Part shown: piece after piece, positions 45,949 through 56,090 of the stretch
Layout: every line of letters starts with the position of its first letter
How positions within the stretch are numbered: position 1 is the first letter of the stretch
Source: Hyphomicrobiales bacterium
Lineage (GTDB): Bacteria; Pseudomonadota; Alphaproteobacteria; Rhizobiales; Methyloligellaceae
Assembly: GCA_028280515.1 (NCBI GenBank)
Contig: JANQLP010000126.1
Span: 62,001 to 126,000 of the forward strand
DNA length: 64,000 bases
Direction: 5' to 3'
Program-made: the position numbers and the translations under genes
Notes under the pieces: generated by a model
Databases searched by the model: none
The model's input: the letters and a program-made list of their open reading frames with translations, nothing else
What the model was told of the DNA's origin: nothing

Positions 45949-45968
45949 TGCGGAAGAGACTCAAAGAC

Positions 45969-46595
45969 ATGGACAGTAAAAACGCAAAACAAAAAGACAC
46001 GGGTACGGCGCAAGCGAAGGGCGGGCCCAGCAATCGCAAGGTCGCATTCTCCATGGCGGCTATCGTCTTCGGCATGCTCGGAATGTCCTACGCAGCCGTT
46101 CCCCTTTACGACTTGTTCTGCCGCGTGACCGGTTATGGCGGTACGACCCAGCGTGCCGAACAGGCGCCGGACATCGTGCTCGACCGCAAGATGGTGATCC
46201 GGTTCGATGCCAATCTCGCGCGCGGCATAGACTGGCATTTCAAACCGGTCCAGCGTGAGGTCGAAATCCCGATCGGCGAGAGCGCGCTGGTGCACTACGA
46301 AGCCAAGAACATCACCGAGGCAGCCCTTACTGGAACGGCCACGTTCAACGTGACGCCGGAGGCGGCGGGCCAGTACTTCAACAAGATCCAGTGTTTCTGT
46401 TTTGTCGAGCAGACCCTTGAGCCCGGCGAACGTGTGGACATGCCGCTGACATTTTTCGTCGATCCGGAAATCGTGAATGATCCGGAGGCAATGAACATCC
46501 AGGAAATCACGCTGTCGTATACGTTCTTCCCCGTGGAGAACGACGAAACGGTCGCTGCCGCGGAAACGGGCAAGACCGGCGCCGACGGGACATGA
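45969..46595 (+). CDS. ctaG: Cytochrome c oxidase assembly protein CtaG (Cox11)
   Basis: 208 residues with one N-terminal transmembrane helix and a periplasmic immunoglobulin-like domain. The copper-binding motif CFCF (KIQCFCFVEQ) and VPLYDLFCRVTG are diagnostic. It delivers copper to the CuB site of CtaD. ATG 45969 follows a GGAAGAG site. Confidence 0.95.
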   Translation: MDSKNAKQKDTGTAQAKGGPSNRKVAFSMAAIVFGMLGMSYAAVPLYDLFCRVTGYGGTTQRAEQAPDIVLDRKMVIRFDANLARGIDWHFKPVQREVEIPIGESALVHYEAKNITEAALTGTATFNVTPEAAGQYFNKIQCFCFVEQTLEPGERVDMPLTFFVDPEIVNDPEAMNIQEITLSYTFFPVENDETVAAAETGKTGADGT

Positions 46596-46675
46596 GTTTG
46601 CAGAGATTCGAATAGTGCGTCCCTTGCCGGGACGAGAATGGGAAATGCCCTTGGGGGGACAAACGGAGCGAGACC

Positions 46676-47542
46676 ATGGCGAAATCGCATGCGACCCAAC
46701 ATGATTATCATCTGGTAGAGCCGAGTCCGTGGCCGATTCTCGGTGGCGTTGCGGCTTTCATTGCTGCTGTCGGTTTGATCATCTGGATGCGGTCGCTGGA
46801 CGGGGGCGAAGGTCTGTTCGGGCTGCAAGGACCCTATGTTTTCATCGTCGGAGCGATCTTTATCGCCGGCATCATGTTCGTCTGGTGGCGGGATGTCATA
46901 CGCGAAGCTGAAATCGAGGGTGCGCACAAGCCCGTGGTTCAGCTGCATTTGCGCTACGGGATGATCCTGTTCATCGCCTCCGAGGTGATGTTCTTTGTCG
47001 TCTGGTTCTGGGGCTTTTTTGACGCCGCACTGTTCCCGGACGAGGCCGTCCAGGTGGCGCGCACGGAGTTCACGGGTGGAGTCTGGCCGCCTGAGGGAAC
47101 CAAGACGTTCAATCCGTGGGAGATTCCCCTCGTCAACACCCTGATCCTGTTGACATCGGGCACCACGGTCACCTGGGCGCATCACGCGCTGCTGAATGAC
47201 GACCGTCGCGGCCTGATCCTGGGATTGGTTCTGACGATCATTCTCGGAATCATATTCACCTCTCTGCAGGTTTACGAATACGCTATCGCGCCTTTCGGGT
47301 TCCGTGACAGCATCTATGGCGCCACGTTCTTCATGGCGACCGGTTTCCACGGCGCACATGTGATCATCGGTACGATTTTCCTGATCGTGATTCTGTTCCG
47401 CGCGCTTGCGGGGCATTTCACGTCGAAGCAGCATTTCGGTTTCGAGGCGGCCGCCTGGTACTGGCATTTCGTCGACGTGGTGTGGCTGTTCCTGTTCAGC
47501 GCCATCTATGTCTGGGCAGCAGGGGTGCCGGCGGAGCATTGA
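46676..47542 (+). CDS. ctaE: Cytochrome c oxidase subunit III
   Basis: A 288-residue protein with seven transmembrane helices. The segments LFIASEVMFFVVWFWGFFDAA, TVTWAHHAL, and HGAHVIIGTIFLIV...WHFVDVVWLFLF mark subunit III, which stabilises the proton-pumping core. A 6-bp hairpin (46618-46634) precedes the gene. Confidence 0.96.
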   Translation: MAKSHATQHDYHLVEPSPWPILGGVAAFIAAVGLIIWMRSLDGGEGLFGLQGPYVFIVGAIFIAGIMFVWWRDVIREAEIEGAHKPVVQLHLRYGMILFIASEVMFFVVWFWGFFDAALFPDEAVQVARTEFTGGVWPPEGTKTFNPWEIPLVNTLILLTSGTTVTWAHHALLNDDRRGLILGLVLTIILGIIFTSLQVYEYAIAPFGFRDSIYGATFFMATGFHGAHVIIGTIFLIVILFRALAGHFTSKQHFGFEAAAWYWHFVDVVWLFLFSAIYVWAAGVPAEH

Positions 47543-47582
47543 TCTGCGCGCCCCGCCCGCACGGGCGGTGAGGAGCAGCCAG

Positions 47583-47963
47583 ATGGCCGACCGGCAGCAA
47601 ACGCCGCTCGCCGCGACGCTGAAGGCGGGATTGTTTTCGCGTTGTCCGCGGTGTGGAAAGGGAAAGCTGTTTTCGGGTTACCTGCGGGTGGCGCCCCGGT
47701 GCGAGGTCTGCAAGCTTGATTTCGGATTTGCCGATAGCGGAGACGGGCCCGCGGTTTTCATCATTCTGATCGCCGGCTTCATCGTCGTGGCGGCGGCCTT
47801 GATCGTCGAGGTCATGTACCAGCCGCCATACTGGCTCCACGCGGCGCTCTGGTTGCCGCTGACCGCCTTGTTATGCATCGGACTTTTGCGCCCGTTCAAG
47901 GCGACGCTGATTGCGCTCCAATACCGGCACAAGGCCGAGGAAGGCCGGATCGCCAAACGATAG
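47583..47963 (+). CDS. DUF983 membrane protein
   Basis: 126 residues. The N-terminal CPRCGKGKLFSGYL...CEVC pattern (CxxC and CxxC) is a likely zinc ribbon, followed by two transmembrane helices. DUF983 genes regularly sit between ctaE and surf1 in alphaproteobacteria; the function is unknown, perhaps metal handling for oxidase assembly. ATG 47583 follows GAGGAGC. A G+C-rich hairpin (47553-47568) lies between ctaE and this gene. Confidence 0.85.
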   Translation: MADRQQTPLAATLKAGLFSRCPRCGKGKLFSGYLRVAPRCEVCKLDFGFADSGDGPAVFIILIAGFIVVAAALIVEVMYQPPYWLHAALWLPLTALLCIGLLRPFKATLIALQYRHKAEEGRIAKR

Positions 47964-47976
47964 GACATGGGTTGAA

Positions 47977-48705
47977 GTGAAACGCGATCTCATCTGGTTG
48001 ACCGCGTTCGCAGCGATTGCTTTCGCGGTGCTCGTATATCTCGGCTTCTGGCAGCTCCAGCGTCTTGCCTGGAAGGAGGGCCTGATCGCGCAGATCGCGG
48101 AGCGGGTCGACGCACGGCCCGTACCGTTGGAGGAGGCCGTTGCGCGCTGGAACAAGACCGGCGATGTTGAATATGTAAGGGTGCAGGCGAGGGGCCGTTT
48201 TCTTCACGACAAGGAGCGGTATCTGTTTTCGGTGATCGACGGAAAGTCCGGCTGGCGCGTGTTCACGCCGTTCGAAACCGATAGCAGTGCGATCGTGATT
48301 GCGGATCGTGGGTTTGTGCCCGATGAACTCAAGAGCGCCGATCGGCGCGCGGCGGGCCAGATCTCAGGCCCGGTCGAGATCGTCGCACTGGCGCGGCGGC
48401 CCGAGACGCCGGGCGCTTTCACGCCCGACAATGAAGCGGATCGGAACATCTGGTATTGGCGTGATCTGGAGGGCATGGCGCGGTCTGCCCTTTCATCACA
48501 GGACCAGAGCCGGGTTGTGCCGTTTTTCGTGGAAATGGAAGCGCAATCGCTGCCAGGTGACGGGCCGAAAGGCGGCGCGACCCGCCTGAAGCTGTCCAAC
48601 AACCATCTGCAATACGCATTGACCTGGTTTGGTCTTGCCGGCGGCCTCCTCGTCGTGGTCGCCGTCTATGTGGTTAACAGAGTGCGGCGCCGGACCGCCG
48701 CCTGA
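47977..48705 (+). CDS. SURF1 family oxidase assembly factor
   Basis: About 242 residues with transmembrane helices at both ends and a periplasmic domain, as in SURF1. LGFWQLQRLAWK, the GWRVFTPF segment, DRGFVP, and NNHLQYALTWFGLA are characteristic. SURF1 helps insert heme a into CtaD. Start is probably GTG 47977, with a purine tract before it. Last of the oxidase assembly genes here; thrC follows. Confidence 0.9.
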   Translation: MKRDLIWLTAFAAIAFAVLVYLGFWQLQRLAWKEGLIAQIAERVDARPVPLEEAVARWNKTGDVEYVRVQARGRFLHDKERYLFSVIDGKSGWRVFTPFETDSSAIVIADRGFVPDELKSADRRAAGQISGPVEIVALARRPETPGAFTPDNEADRNIWYWRDLEGMARSALSSQDQSRVVPFFVEMEAQSLPGDGPKGGATRLKLSNNHLQYALTWFGLAGGLLVVVAVYVVNRVRRRTAA

Positions 48706-48776
48706 CCGCATTCACCTAAAACCGGTACTTGCGCTTGCGGGGCCGACGCTTCGCCTTTACCGTGCGCGCGCATAGT

Positions 48777-50222
48777 ATGGCGGTCGATTTCATGCCCGAT
48801 AAGACCAACGAAATACGCTACGTCAGCACCCGCGGAACGGCGCCGGTGCTCGGCTTCGAGGACGTTATGCTGACGGGACTTGCCCGCGATGGCGGCCTCT
48901 ATGTCCCCGAGACGTGGCCCCGCCTTGCGTCGTCGGACATCGCGGCGCTTTCCGGCTTGTCCTACGCCGATGTGGCGACCCGGATCATGGCGCCCTTTGT
49001 CGGCTCGGATATCCCGGAGGACGAGTTCCACGAAATTGCCGTAGACGCCTACGCCACGTTCTCCCATTCCGCGATTGCTCCGCTGGCGCAGCTTGCGCCC
49101 AATCAGTGGCTTCTGGAGTTGTTTCACGGCCCCACGCTTGCCTTCAAGGACGTGGCGATGCAACTGCTTGCGCGGCTGATGGACCGCGCGCTTACCCGCC
49201 GCGGCGTCCGTGCGACGATCGTCGGCGCGACGTCGGGGGACACCGGTGGCGCGGCGATCGAGGCGTTTGCCGGGCGCGAGGCGATCGAGATCTTCATTTT
49301 GCATCCGCATGAACGTGTCAGCGACGTTCAACGGCGGCAGATGACGACCTGCGACGCGCCCAACGTGCACAACATCGCCATCGAAGGGACGTTTGACGAT
49401 TGCCAGGCGTTGCTCAAGGCCATGTTCAACGATCTTGAGCGGCGCGACCGCTTGGCGCTGGCGGGCGTCAATTCGATCAACTGGGCACGAATCATGGCCC
49501 AGACCGTCTATTACTTTACATCTGCGGTTGCGCTGGGCGGGCCCGGGCGATCCATCAGCTTTTGCGTGCCGACCGGAAATTTCGGCGATATATTCGCGGG
49601 TTACGTTGCCTCCCGCATGGGCCTGCCGGTCGAACGCCTCGTTATAGCCACGAATTCAAATGATATTCTCGCGCGCACGTTGCAGACGGGCCGATACGAA
49701 CCGAAAGACGTCGTCGTAACTTCAAGTCCGAGCATGGATATACAGGTTTCGAGTAATTTCGAGCGGTTGATTTTCGAAGCGGCCGGTCGCGATGCAGACC
49801 GTGTCTGCACGCTGATGAATGCGCTTGGCCAGGAGGGCGCGTTTGCCCTCGCGGACGGCGAACTGGGCAGCATGCGTGCGTTGTTTGCTGCCGAATCCGT
49901 CAGCGAAGCGGATGTCGAGGATACGATCAGGACCATTGCCGGCGAAACAGGATATGTCTGTGACCCGCACACCGCGATCGGTGTTGCCGCCGCCCGTCGT
50001 GTTGCGCGGCAGGACGAACCGATGGTGACGCTGGCCACGGCGCACCCGGCAAAGTTCCCCGACGCCGTTGCTGCCGCAACCGGCTCAACGCCAGAGGTGC
50101 CGGAGCGATTGCAACAGCGACTTGGGGCCGAGGAACGGTTCACCGTGATCGCGAACGACTATGACGCGGTGACGGCGTTCATCGAATCACGCGCGCGTGC
50201 GGTCGAGGAACCGGCGACATGA
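48777..50222 (+). CDS. thrC: Threonine synthase
   Basis: A 481-residue PLP enzyme. YVSTRG opens the domain; PTLAFKDVAMQ contains the PLP lysine; VGATSGDTGGAAIEA binds the cofactor phosphate. It converts phosphohomoserine, the product of ThrB (encoded at 58-59 kb), to threonine. No good RBS was seen at ATG 48777 or 48792, so the N-terminus is uncertain by a few residues. The stop overlaps the next gene by 4 bp. Confidence 0.94.
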   Translation: MAVDFMPDKTNEIRYVSTRGTAPVLGFEDVMLTGLARDGGLYVPETWPRLASSDIAALSGLSYADVATRIMAPFVGSDIPEDEFHEIAVDAYATFSHSAIAPLAQLAPNQWLLELFHGPTLAFKDVAMQLLARLMDRALTRRGVRATIVGATSGDTGGAAIEAFAGREAIEIFILHPHERVSDVQRRQMTTCDAPNVHNIAIEGTFDDCQALLKAMFNDLERRDRLALAGVNSINWARIMAQTVYYFTSAVALGGPGRSISFCVPTGNFGDIFAGYVASRMGLPVERLVIATNSNDILARTLQTGRYEPKDVVVTSSPSMDIQVSSNFERLIFEAAGRDADRVCTLMNALGQEGAFALADGELGSMRALFAAESVSEADVEDTIRTIAGETGYVCDPHTAIGVAAARRVARQDEPMVTLATAHPAKFPDAVAAATGSTPEVPERLQQRLGAEERFTVIANDYDAVTAFIESRARAVEEPAT

Positions 50223-51505
50223 GCGTGGCCCTCTCGACACTGCCGAACGGGTTGCGCGTTGTGACCCACCAGATGCCCCATCTGGAGACGGTGTCGCTCG
50301 GCGTCTGGGTCGGCACCGGCGCGCGTTCCGAATCACCCTCCCAGCACGGTATTTCGCATCTCCTGGAACATATGGCCTTCAAGGGAACGGCCCGGCGCAA
50401 GGGGCGCGATATTGTCGAGGAGATCGAATCGGTTGGCGGTGATCTCAATGCCGCGACCAGCTTCGAAACAACCGCCTATTATGCGCGGGTTTTGAAGGCG
50501 GATGTCGCGCTCGCGGTCGACATCATCGCGGACATTCTTCGTGACCCGAAGTTCGACGCCGGTGAGCTTGCCCGCGAACAGGATGTCGTCCTGCAGGAGA
50601 TTGCCGCGGCGGAAGACAGTCCCGACGATGTCGCTTACGACGTTGTGCAGGAAATCGCCTTCCCCGATCAGGCTGTCGGGCGCCCCATCCTCGGGACGAG
50701 AGAGAGCGTTCGCGCGGTCACGCCGGATGATCTCGCCGACTATATGCGGACCCATTACCATGCCGGTTCGATGGTGCTTGCCGCGGCCGGGGCGATAGAC
50801 CATGCCGCTTTTGTAAAGCTGGCTGAGGCTGCCTTCGGAGATATGGCAGAATCGGCACACAAGGAGCCTGCAGCAGCGTGCTATGTCGGGGGGTTCCGCC
50901 ACGAACCGCGCCAGTTCGAGCAGTCTCACATCATTGTTTCGGCACCCGGACCGTCTTACCGCGACGACCGGATGTACACCGCGCAGTTGTTCTCGAGCAT
51001 GCTCGGCGGCGGCATGTCATCACGTCTGTTTCAGGAAGCCCGCGAAGCGCGGGGTCTGTGCTATTCGATCTATTCCTACTGCTGGGGCATGTCGGACATG
51101 GGCCTTTTTGGAATCCATGCGGCATCGGGAGCTGAACAGATCGGGGAACTTGCCGAGCTCGTTCTCACGGAGCTGGGGGCGCTCGCCGGCGAATCCGTGA
51201 CAGATGTCGAACTTGCACGCGCCAAGGCGCAGCTCAAGTCCTCGCTGTTGATGAGCCTGGAAAGCTCGGGCTCGCGGGCGGAACAGATCGCACGCCAGAC
51301 ACTCGCCTTCGGAGGCCCGCGCGACGTTGGCGAACTGGTGGCAAAAATTGAGGCGGTAAACAAAGAAGCGGTGCGCAATTTCGCACAGGAACTTATACTT
51401 TCAGGATCTCCAAGCGTTGCGGCTGTCGGTCCGTTGACGGATCGCGATGGGCTGGAGGGGCTTGTTCGACGGTCGTTCGTTCAGCCCGCCACGGCGGCAG
51501 AGTAA
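50219..51505 (+). CDS. M16 family zinc peptidase (processing-peptidase-like)
   Basis: 428 residues and no signal peptide, so cytoplasmic, unlike the exported pair at 11-14 kb. The zinc motif HLLEH (HxxEH) lies near residue 43, and the substrate block EAREARGLCYSIYS is intact, so this one is catalytic by itself. It is related to the beta subunit of mitochondrial processing peptidase. The ATGA overlap with thrC implies translational coupling. Confidence 0.93.
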   Translation: MSVALSTLPNGLRVVTHQMPHLETVSLGVWVGTGARSESPSQHGISHLLEHMAFKGTARRKGRDIVEEIESVGGDLNAATSFETTAYYARVLKADVALAVDIIADILRDPKFDAGELAREQDVVLQEIAAAEDSPDDVAYDVVQEIAFPDQAVGRPILGTRESVRAVTPDDLADYMRTHYHAGSMVLAAAGAIDHAAFVKLAEAAFGDMAESAHKEPAAACYVGGFRHEPRQFEQSHIIVSAPGPSYRDDRMYTAQLFSSMLGGGMSSRLFQEAREARGLCYSIYSYCWGMSDMGLFGIHAASGAEQIGELAELVLTELGALAGESVTDVELARAKAQLKSSLLMSLESSGSRAEQIARQTLAFGGPRDVGELVAKIEAVNKEAVRNFAQELILSGSPSVAAVGPLTDRDGLEGLVRRSFVQPATAAE

Positions 51506-51521
51506 AGGGACGCAAGCGGAC

Positions 51522-52109
51522 ATGGCATTTCTGCGATCGGTAGCACCACCGGATGCGGGACCCCTGGTCAACGGGGACCGGGTCTATTTGCGCACGCCGC
51601 AGATGGGGGATTATCCGGCGTGGGCCGAGCTGCGGGCGCAGAGCAGGGAATTCCTGACGCCGTGGGAGCCGGCCTGGACCAGCAGTGAGCTGACGCGGGC
51701 GTCGTTCCGGCGCCGGCTCAAATACTATGCGCGGGATTTGAAGGAAGATCTGGGTTACGCCTTCTTTTTGTTTCACAACGAGAGCGATGCGCTGCTCGGG
51801 GGATTGACGCTTTCGAACGTGCGCCGGGGCGTCACACAGGCATGCACGCTCGGCTATTGGGTCGGTGCGCCGTATGCGGGCCAGGGCTACATGACGTCGG
51901 CCGTTCGCGCAGTCATTCCGTTTGTGTTCGATTCGTTGCGCCTCCATCGTCTGGAGGCGTCCTGTTTGCCCAACAATGCCGCCTCGATTCGCTTGCTGGA
52001 GCGGACCGGATTCGTGCGCGAGGGGCTGGCGCGCCGCTACCTGAAGATCAATGGGATGTGGCAGGACCATGTGACGTTCGCCTTGCTTGAAGACGATATG
52101 CGCAGTTAG
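51522..52109 (+). CDS. GNAT acetyltransferase, RimJ/RimL type
   Basis: 195 residues. LGYWVGAPYAGQGYMTSAVRAV carries the acetyl-CoA pyrophosphate-binding pattern, followed by HRLEASCLPNNAASIRLLERTGFVREG, the RimJ signature. RimJ acetylates the N-terminus of ribosomal protein S5, but homologues have varied substrates. It follows the M16 gene by 16 bp and may belong to the same transcript as thrC. Confidence 0.87.
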   Translation: MAFLRSVAPPDAGPLVNGDRVYLRTPQMGDYPAWAELRAQSREFLTPWEPAWTSSELTRASFRRRLKYYARDLKEDLGYAFFLFHNESDALLGGLTLSNVRRGVTQACTLGYWVGAPYAGQGYMTSAVRAVIPFVFDSLRLHRLEASCLPNNAASIRLLERTGFVREGLARRYLKINGMWQDHVTFALLEDDMRS

Positions 52110-52150
52110 GCGATCTGATTGACGGCCAAGTACAGAGAAGAAACGGTAAC

Positions 52151-55100
52151 GTGCGATTTGACACCTTCATAAGCGGGAGGCGGCGCAAGCTGTGTTCGAC
52201 GTCGTGCGCGTTCCGCACGGCGCGCATCTGTCTGTTGGCGCTCGTTACCTGTCTGACGGTTCTCATGCTCGGGTCGAACGGGTCCCACGCCCTCGATGCC
52301 ATCGTGATCGATCCGAACAAGGACCGCATTGATGTGACAGCCCTCGGCGAGCTTTATGAAGGCCGGGGCGACAGGCTTCAGATTGATACGGCGCCGGGCG
52401 CGGACGGGATCGTCGGCCGCATGGCGGTGCAGGCGACCACCACAGGAACCAATCCGAACTGGATCGTGTTTGCGCTGAAGAATGCGACCGACAAGCCGAT
52501 TGTGCGCTGGCTCTCGGCGGAGCGTTACACGCTCGTGGGATCGCGGGTCTTCTGGCCCGATCTCGATTCGGGGCGTGTTGCGGCTGTCACGCCGTCTCTC
52601 GGGTTTCGCCCGGAACGCATCTCCGACGACCGGGCCGACATCTTCCTTCTGACCATCGAACCCGGCGCCACCATCACCTTCATTGCCGAGCTGAGCTCCC
52701 TTCAGGTGCCGCGGCTGACCCTCTGGAAGCCCGAGGCCTATGAACGGCAATTGAAGGACCGCATGCTGTTCAACGGCATCCTCTTAGGGATTCTCGGATT
52801 GTCGGCGATCTTCCTGACCGCGGTTTTCGCTGCCAACCACAAATCGATCTTCCCGGCGGCCGCGCTTGTCGCCTGGACGGCGCTTGCATTGTTCTGCGTC
52901 GATTTCGGCTTCTGGCACAAGCTGTTCCGGTTGAGCGCGGAAGACAACGCCGTCTACCGTGCCGCATCGGAAGCGGCGTTCGCCGCGAGCCTCGTCATTT
53001 TCCTGTACAGTTTCCTGCGCGTCCGGTTGTGGCACAACTGGATCAAGCTGGGTTTCGCGTCCTGGATTCTGGCACAGGTCGTGCTGATCGGTCTCACGAT
53101 CATCGATCCGCGTCTTGCCTCGGGTATCGCGCGGGCGTCCCTTGCCGGAATCGGCGTAATCGGGTCCTTGATGATCACCTATCTGGCGCTCCGCGGGCAG
53201 GAGCGGGCGATGTCGCTGGTGCCGACCTGGCTTCTCATTCTGGTCTGGATTTTCGGCGCGGGTCTGGTCGTCCTCGGTCAGCTCTCGGGAGAGATCGTCG
53301 TGTCCGGACTGATGGCCGGGCTTGTCCTTCTGATCGTTCTGATCGGGTTTACCGTTACCCAATACGCGTTCCGCGGCGGAACACCGCTCTATGGAGGGAC
53401 GCCCGGAAACATGCAGCTCAGCGCGCTCGCGCTCGATGGTTCCGGCGCCGCGATCTGGCAGTGGAACATACGCCGTGGCGACCTGTCGGTCGGGGCTGAT
53501 GTCGAGGATGCGCTCGGCATGCCGGAAGGCATGCTTGAAGGCAGTCTCGATGAATGGCTGCGTTACGTGCATCCCGCCGACAGGGACCGGTTCCGTATGC
53601 AGCTCTATTCGCTTCAGGAAAAAGGCGGTGGCGAACTCAACACCGAGTTCCGGATGCAGCGTTCGGACGGTTCCTATTTGTGGTTTGAGCTCCGTGCCCA
53701 CTCGGTCGAGGGGACGATATCGGATTCCGCGCAGCGCTGCGTTGGCCTGATGCGCGACATATCCGGTCCGAAACGGACACAGGAGCGGCTGCTGCACGAT
53801 GCGGTTCACGATAGCCTCACAGGTCTGCCCAATCGGGAGCTGTTCCTCGACAGACTGGGCGGCGCGGTGATGCGGGCCGTGGAGAGTACGGGCAAGCGGC
53901 CGACCGTCCTGTTCATCGACATCGACCGCTTCAAGAACGTGAACAAGAGCCTCGGGCTTGTGGTCGGAGACAGTATGCTGCTGACGGTGGCGCGGCGTCT
54001 TTCGCGGCATCTCAACTCGCAGGATACCATCGCACGGGTCGGCGGCGACCAGTTCGCGGTTCTGATCGTCTCGGAGTCGGACCCCCAGCATATCGCCCTT
54101 CTGTCGGAACGCATTCGCCGGTCCTTGCGCAGCCCCATGCGCATTTCCGGCAAGGAGATCATTCTGACCGGATCCATTGGCATCGCGGTGTTCGACGGAC
54201 AGCAGCAGAACCCGATGGATCTGCTGAAGGAGGCCGAAATCGCCATGTTCCGCGCGAAACAGGCCGGTGCTGACAGGATCGACATCTTCAAGGCCAGCAT
54301 GCGCGGTTCGGAGCAGGCGCGCCTCCCGCTGGAGAGTGAATTGCGCCGGGCCATCGAGCGCAAGCAGATCAAGGTGCTGTACCAGCCGATCACCAATCTT
54401 GAGGCCAACACGCTCGCCGGTTTCGAGGCCCTGATGCGTTGGGATCATCCCAAGCAGGGCCGGCTCAGTCCGGACGATTTCGTGGCTATTGCGGAAGAGA
54501 CCGGTCTCATCGCAGAGCTCGGAGGGTATGTGCTGGAGCAGGCGGTCAAGCAGCTTGCGCGCTGGCAGAAGAGCATGCCGCAAACGGAGGCCCCTATCTT
54601 CGTGTCGGTCAATGTGTCGAGCAGTCAGCTCTTCCGGCAGGACCTGCTGCAGCAAATCAGAGGCGTGCTGTCGCGGGACGCGGTGCCGAAGGAGACCCTG
54701 CGCCTTGAGGTGACCGAGTCCCTCGTCATGGAAAACCCGGAACAGGCGATCGAGATTCTCAATGTTCTGAAGGAGTTGGGCGCGGGGCTCTCACTCGATG
54801 ATTTCGGAACGGGTTTTTCGTCCCTCAGCTACCTGCAGCGCTTCCCGTTCGACACCATCAAGGTGGACAAGTCATTCATTCGCGATGCGTCGCGCGAGGG
54901 GACATCGCCGGTGATCCTGCGTTCGATCGTTGCCATGTCGCATGAGCTCGGCAAGAAGGTGGTTGCCGAAGGTGTCGAGACTTCGGAAGACGCCGATTTC
55001 CTTCGTTCGATCGGTTGTGAGTACGCGCAAGGGTTCTATTTCGGCGAACCGATGACCGACAAGGCGGCAGCCCGTTTGGTCACGGCCCTTTCAAAAGCGC

Positions 55101-55291
55101 TGAGGAAACAATCGGCCAGCGCGGCACGCGCCGCGCGCAGGGCGCCCGCGAAGGCCGCACCCCGCGCCCTGCCGAAGCCGGCGGCTCCCGCCAAGGCACC
55201 GGCGAATCCGCCGGCCAGGCAGCCAGGCAAACGGCCCGTGGCACCTGGAACGCCAATTCCTGCCGGAGGGGCGACGCCGCGTCAGGCGTGA
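52151..55291 (+). CDS. Membrane PAS-GGDEF-EAL protein (c-di-GMP phosphodiesterase)
   Basis: 1,046 residues. An N-terminal signal/anchor and about 150-residue periplasmic sensor domain are followed by about seven transmembrane helices (roughly 210-410), a 7TMR-DISM-like layout. Then PAS (about 430-550), GGDEF and EAL domains, and an Ala/Pro/Lys-rich tail. The GGDEF signature reads GGDQF (631-635), a change at a near-invariant Glu. The EAL domain is intact: FEALMRW (Glu759), [33 protein letters not shown] and QGFYFG. I infer a phosphodiesterase with a regulatory GGDEF domain. It starts with GTG. Confidence 0.92.
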   Translation: MRFDTFISGRRRKLCSTSCAFRTARICLLALVTCLTVLMLGSNGSHALDAIVIDPNKDRIDVTALGELYEGRGDRLQIDTAPGADGIVGRMAVQATTTGTNPNWIVFALKNATDKPIVRWLSAERYTLVGSRVFWPDLDSGRVAAVTPSLGFRPERISDDRADIFLLTIEPGATITFIAELSSLQVPRLTLWKPEAYERQLKDRMLFNGILLGILGLSAIFLTAVFAANHKSIFPAAALVAWTALALFCVDFGFWHKLFRLSAEDNAVYRAASEAAFAASLVIFLYSFLRVRLWHNWIKLGFASWILAQVVLIGLTIIDPRLASGIARASLAGIGVIGSLMITYLALRGQERAMSLVPTWLLILVWIFGAGLVVLGQLSGEIVVSGLMAGLVLLIVLIGFTVTQYAFRGGTPLYGGTPGNMQLSALALDGSGAAIWQWNIRRGDLSVGADVEDALGMPEGMLEGSLDEWLRYVHPADRDRFRMQLYSLQEKGGGELNTEFRMQRSDGSYLWFELRAHSVEGTISDSAQRCVGLMRDISGPKRTQERLLHDAVHDSLTGLPNRELFLDRLGGAVMRAVESTGKRPTVLFIDIDRFKNVNKSLGLVVGDSMLLTVARRLSRHLNSQDTIARVGGDQFAVLIVSESDPQHIALLSERIRRSLRSPMRISGKEIILTGSIGIAVFDGQQQNPMDLLKEAEIAMFRAKQAGADRIDIFKASMRGSEQARLPLESELRRAIERKQIKVLYQPITNLEANTLAGFEALMRWDHPKQGRLSPDDFVAIAEETGLIAELGGYVLEQAVKQLARWQKSMPQTEAPIFVSVNVSSSQLFRQDLLQQIRGVLSRDAVPKETLRLEVTESLVMENPEQAIEILNVLKELGAGLSLDDFGTGFSSLSYLQRFPFDTIKVDKSFIRDASREGTSPVILRSIVAMSHELGKKVVAEGVETSEDADFLRSIGCEYAQGFYFGEPMTDKAAARLVTALSKALRKQSASAARAARRAPAKAAPRALPKPAAPAKAPANPPARQPGKRPVAPGTPIPAGGATPRQA

Positions 55292-55899
55292 CCCGAATCG
55301 TTGACGAGCCGGCCCGGGTCGACGCCGATGCGCCGGATGGCGCGTTCGTATTTTGAGTCGATATCCTCATCGAACAACATCGCCGGGTCTGCCGGGCAAT
55401 GGAGCCAGCCATTGGATTGAAACTCGGTCTCGAGTTGTCCGGGTGCCCAGCCGGCATATCCGAGCGCCAGCAGCGCCTCGTCGGGACCGCTGCCCGCGGC
55501 GATGGCGCGAAGGATGTCGATCGTCGCCGTCAGGCTGACCTCTTCATCGATGGGCAATGTGCTGTCCTCGACATAGTAGTCGGAGCTGTGAAGCACGAAG
55601 CCGCGGCCGGGCTCGACCGGACCGCCGACGTGAACCGCCATAGAATCCAGGGTCGGCGGCACCTGGATGGCGTCCTCTTCCGATACGATGTTCAGTTGCT
55701 TCATCAGTTCCGCGAAACTGATGTTCGGCGCGCGCTGGTTGATGATGATTCCCATGGCCCCGTCCTCGGAATGCGCGCACATGTATATGACCGAACGCGT
55801 GAAACGCGGGTCTTCCATCGCCGGCATCGCCACCAGCATCTGGCCGTCCAGAAACTGGTTGTTCGACTCCGCCTCGTCGTTGGGGCCGTCAGTACTCAT
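55282..55899 (-). CDS. YqgE/AlgH family protein
   Basis: 205 residues. The blocks [54 protein letters not shown] and [14 protein letters not shown] define the UPF0301/AlgH family. The fold is known but the molecular function is not. Its 3' end overlaps the convergent phosphodiesterase gene by 10 bp. ATG 55899 is favoured; a GTG two codons earlier is possible. Confidence 0.92.
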   Translation of the reverse strand: MSTDGPNDEAESNNQFLDGQMLVAMPAMEDPRFTRSVIYMCAHSEDGAMGIIINQRAPNISFAELMKQLNIVSEEDAIQVPPTLDSMAVHVGGPVEPGRGFVLHSSDYYVEDSTLPIDEEVSLTATIDILRAIAAGSGPDEALLALGYAGWAPGQLETEFQSNGWLHCPADPAMLFDEDIDSKYERAIRRIGVDPGRLVNDSGHA

Positions 55900-56090
55900 A
55901 CCCACAACCTAACCTGTTGATTCGGGCATTGTGAAGGGGACAGATGGATCTGGACGCGATTCACACAAGAGTGATGGTTTGTCAGCGTGAATGGGTCGAA
56001 TTCGCCGGTCACCCAATCTAAACTCCGCCGTGTTATCTGATTGCTATTGGCCATTGGCGGCCCGACAGGCAGATTCAAACGTTCTGAGTG

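Noticed and set aside
46295-47539. Minus-strand open frame of about 414 codons opposite ctaG-ctaE
   Set aside because: Covers real oxidase genes on the other strand; very rich in Asp, Gln and His; no homology seen.
52784-54655. Minus-strand open frame of about 620 codons opposite the PAS-GGDEF-EAL gene
   Set aside because: It is complementary to a clearly homologous coding sequence, has no recognisable domain, and is an expected by-product of high third-position G+C.
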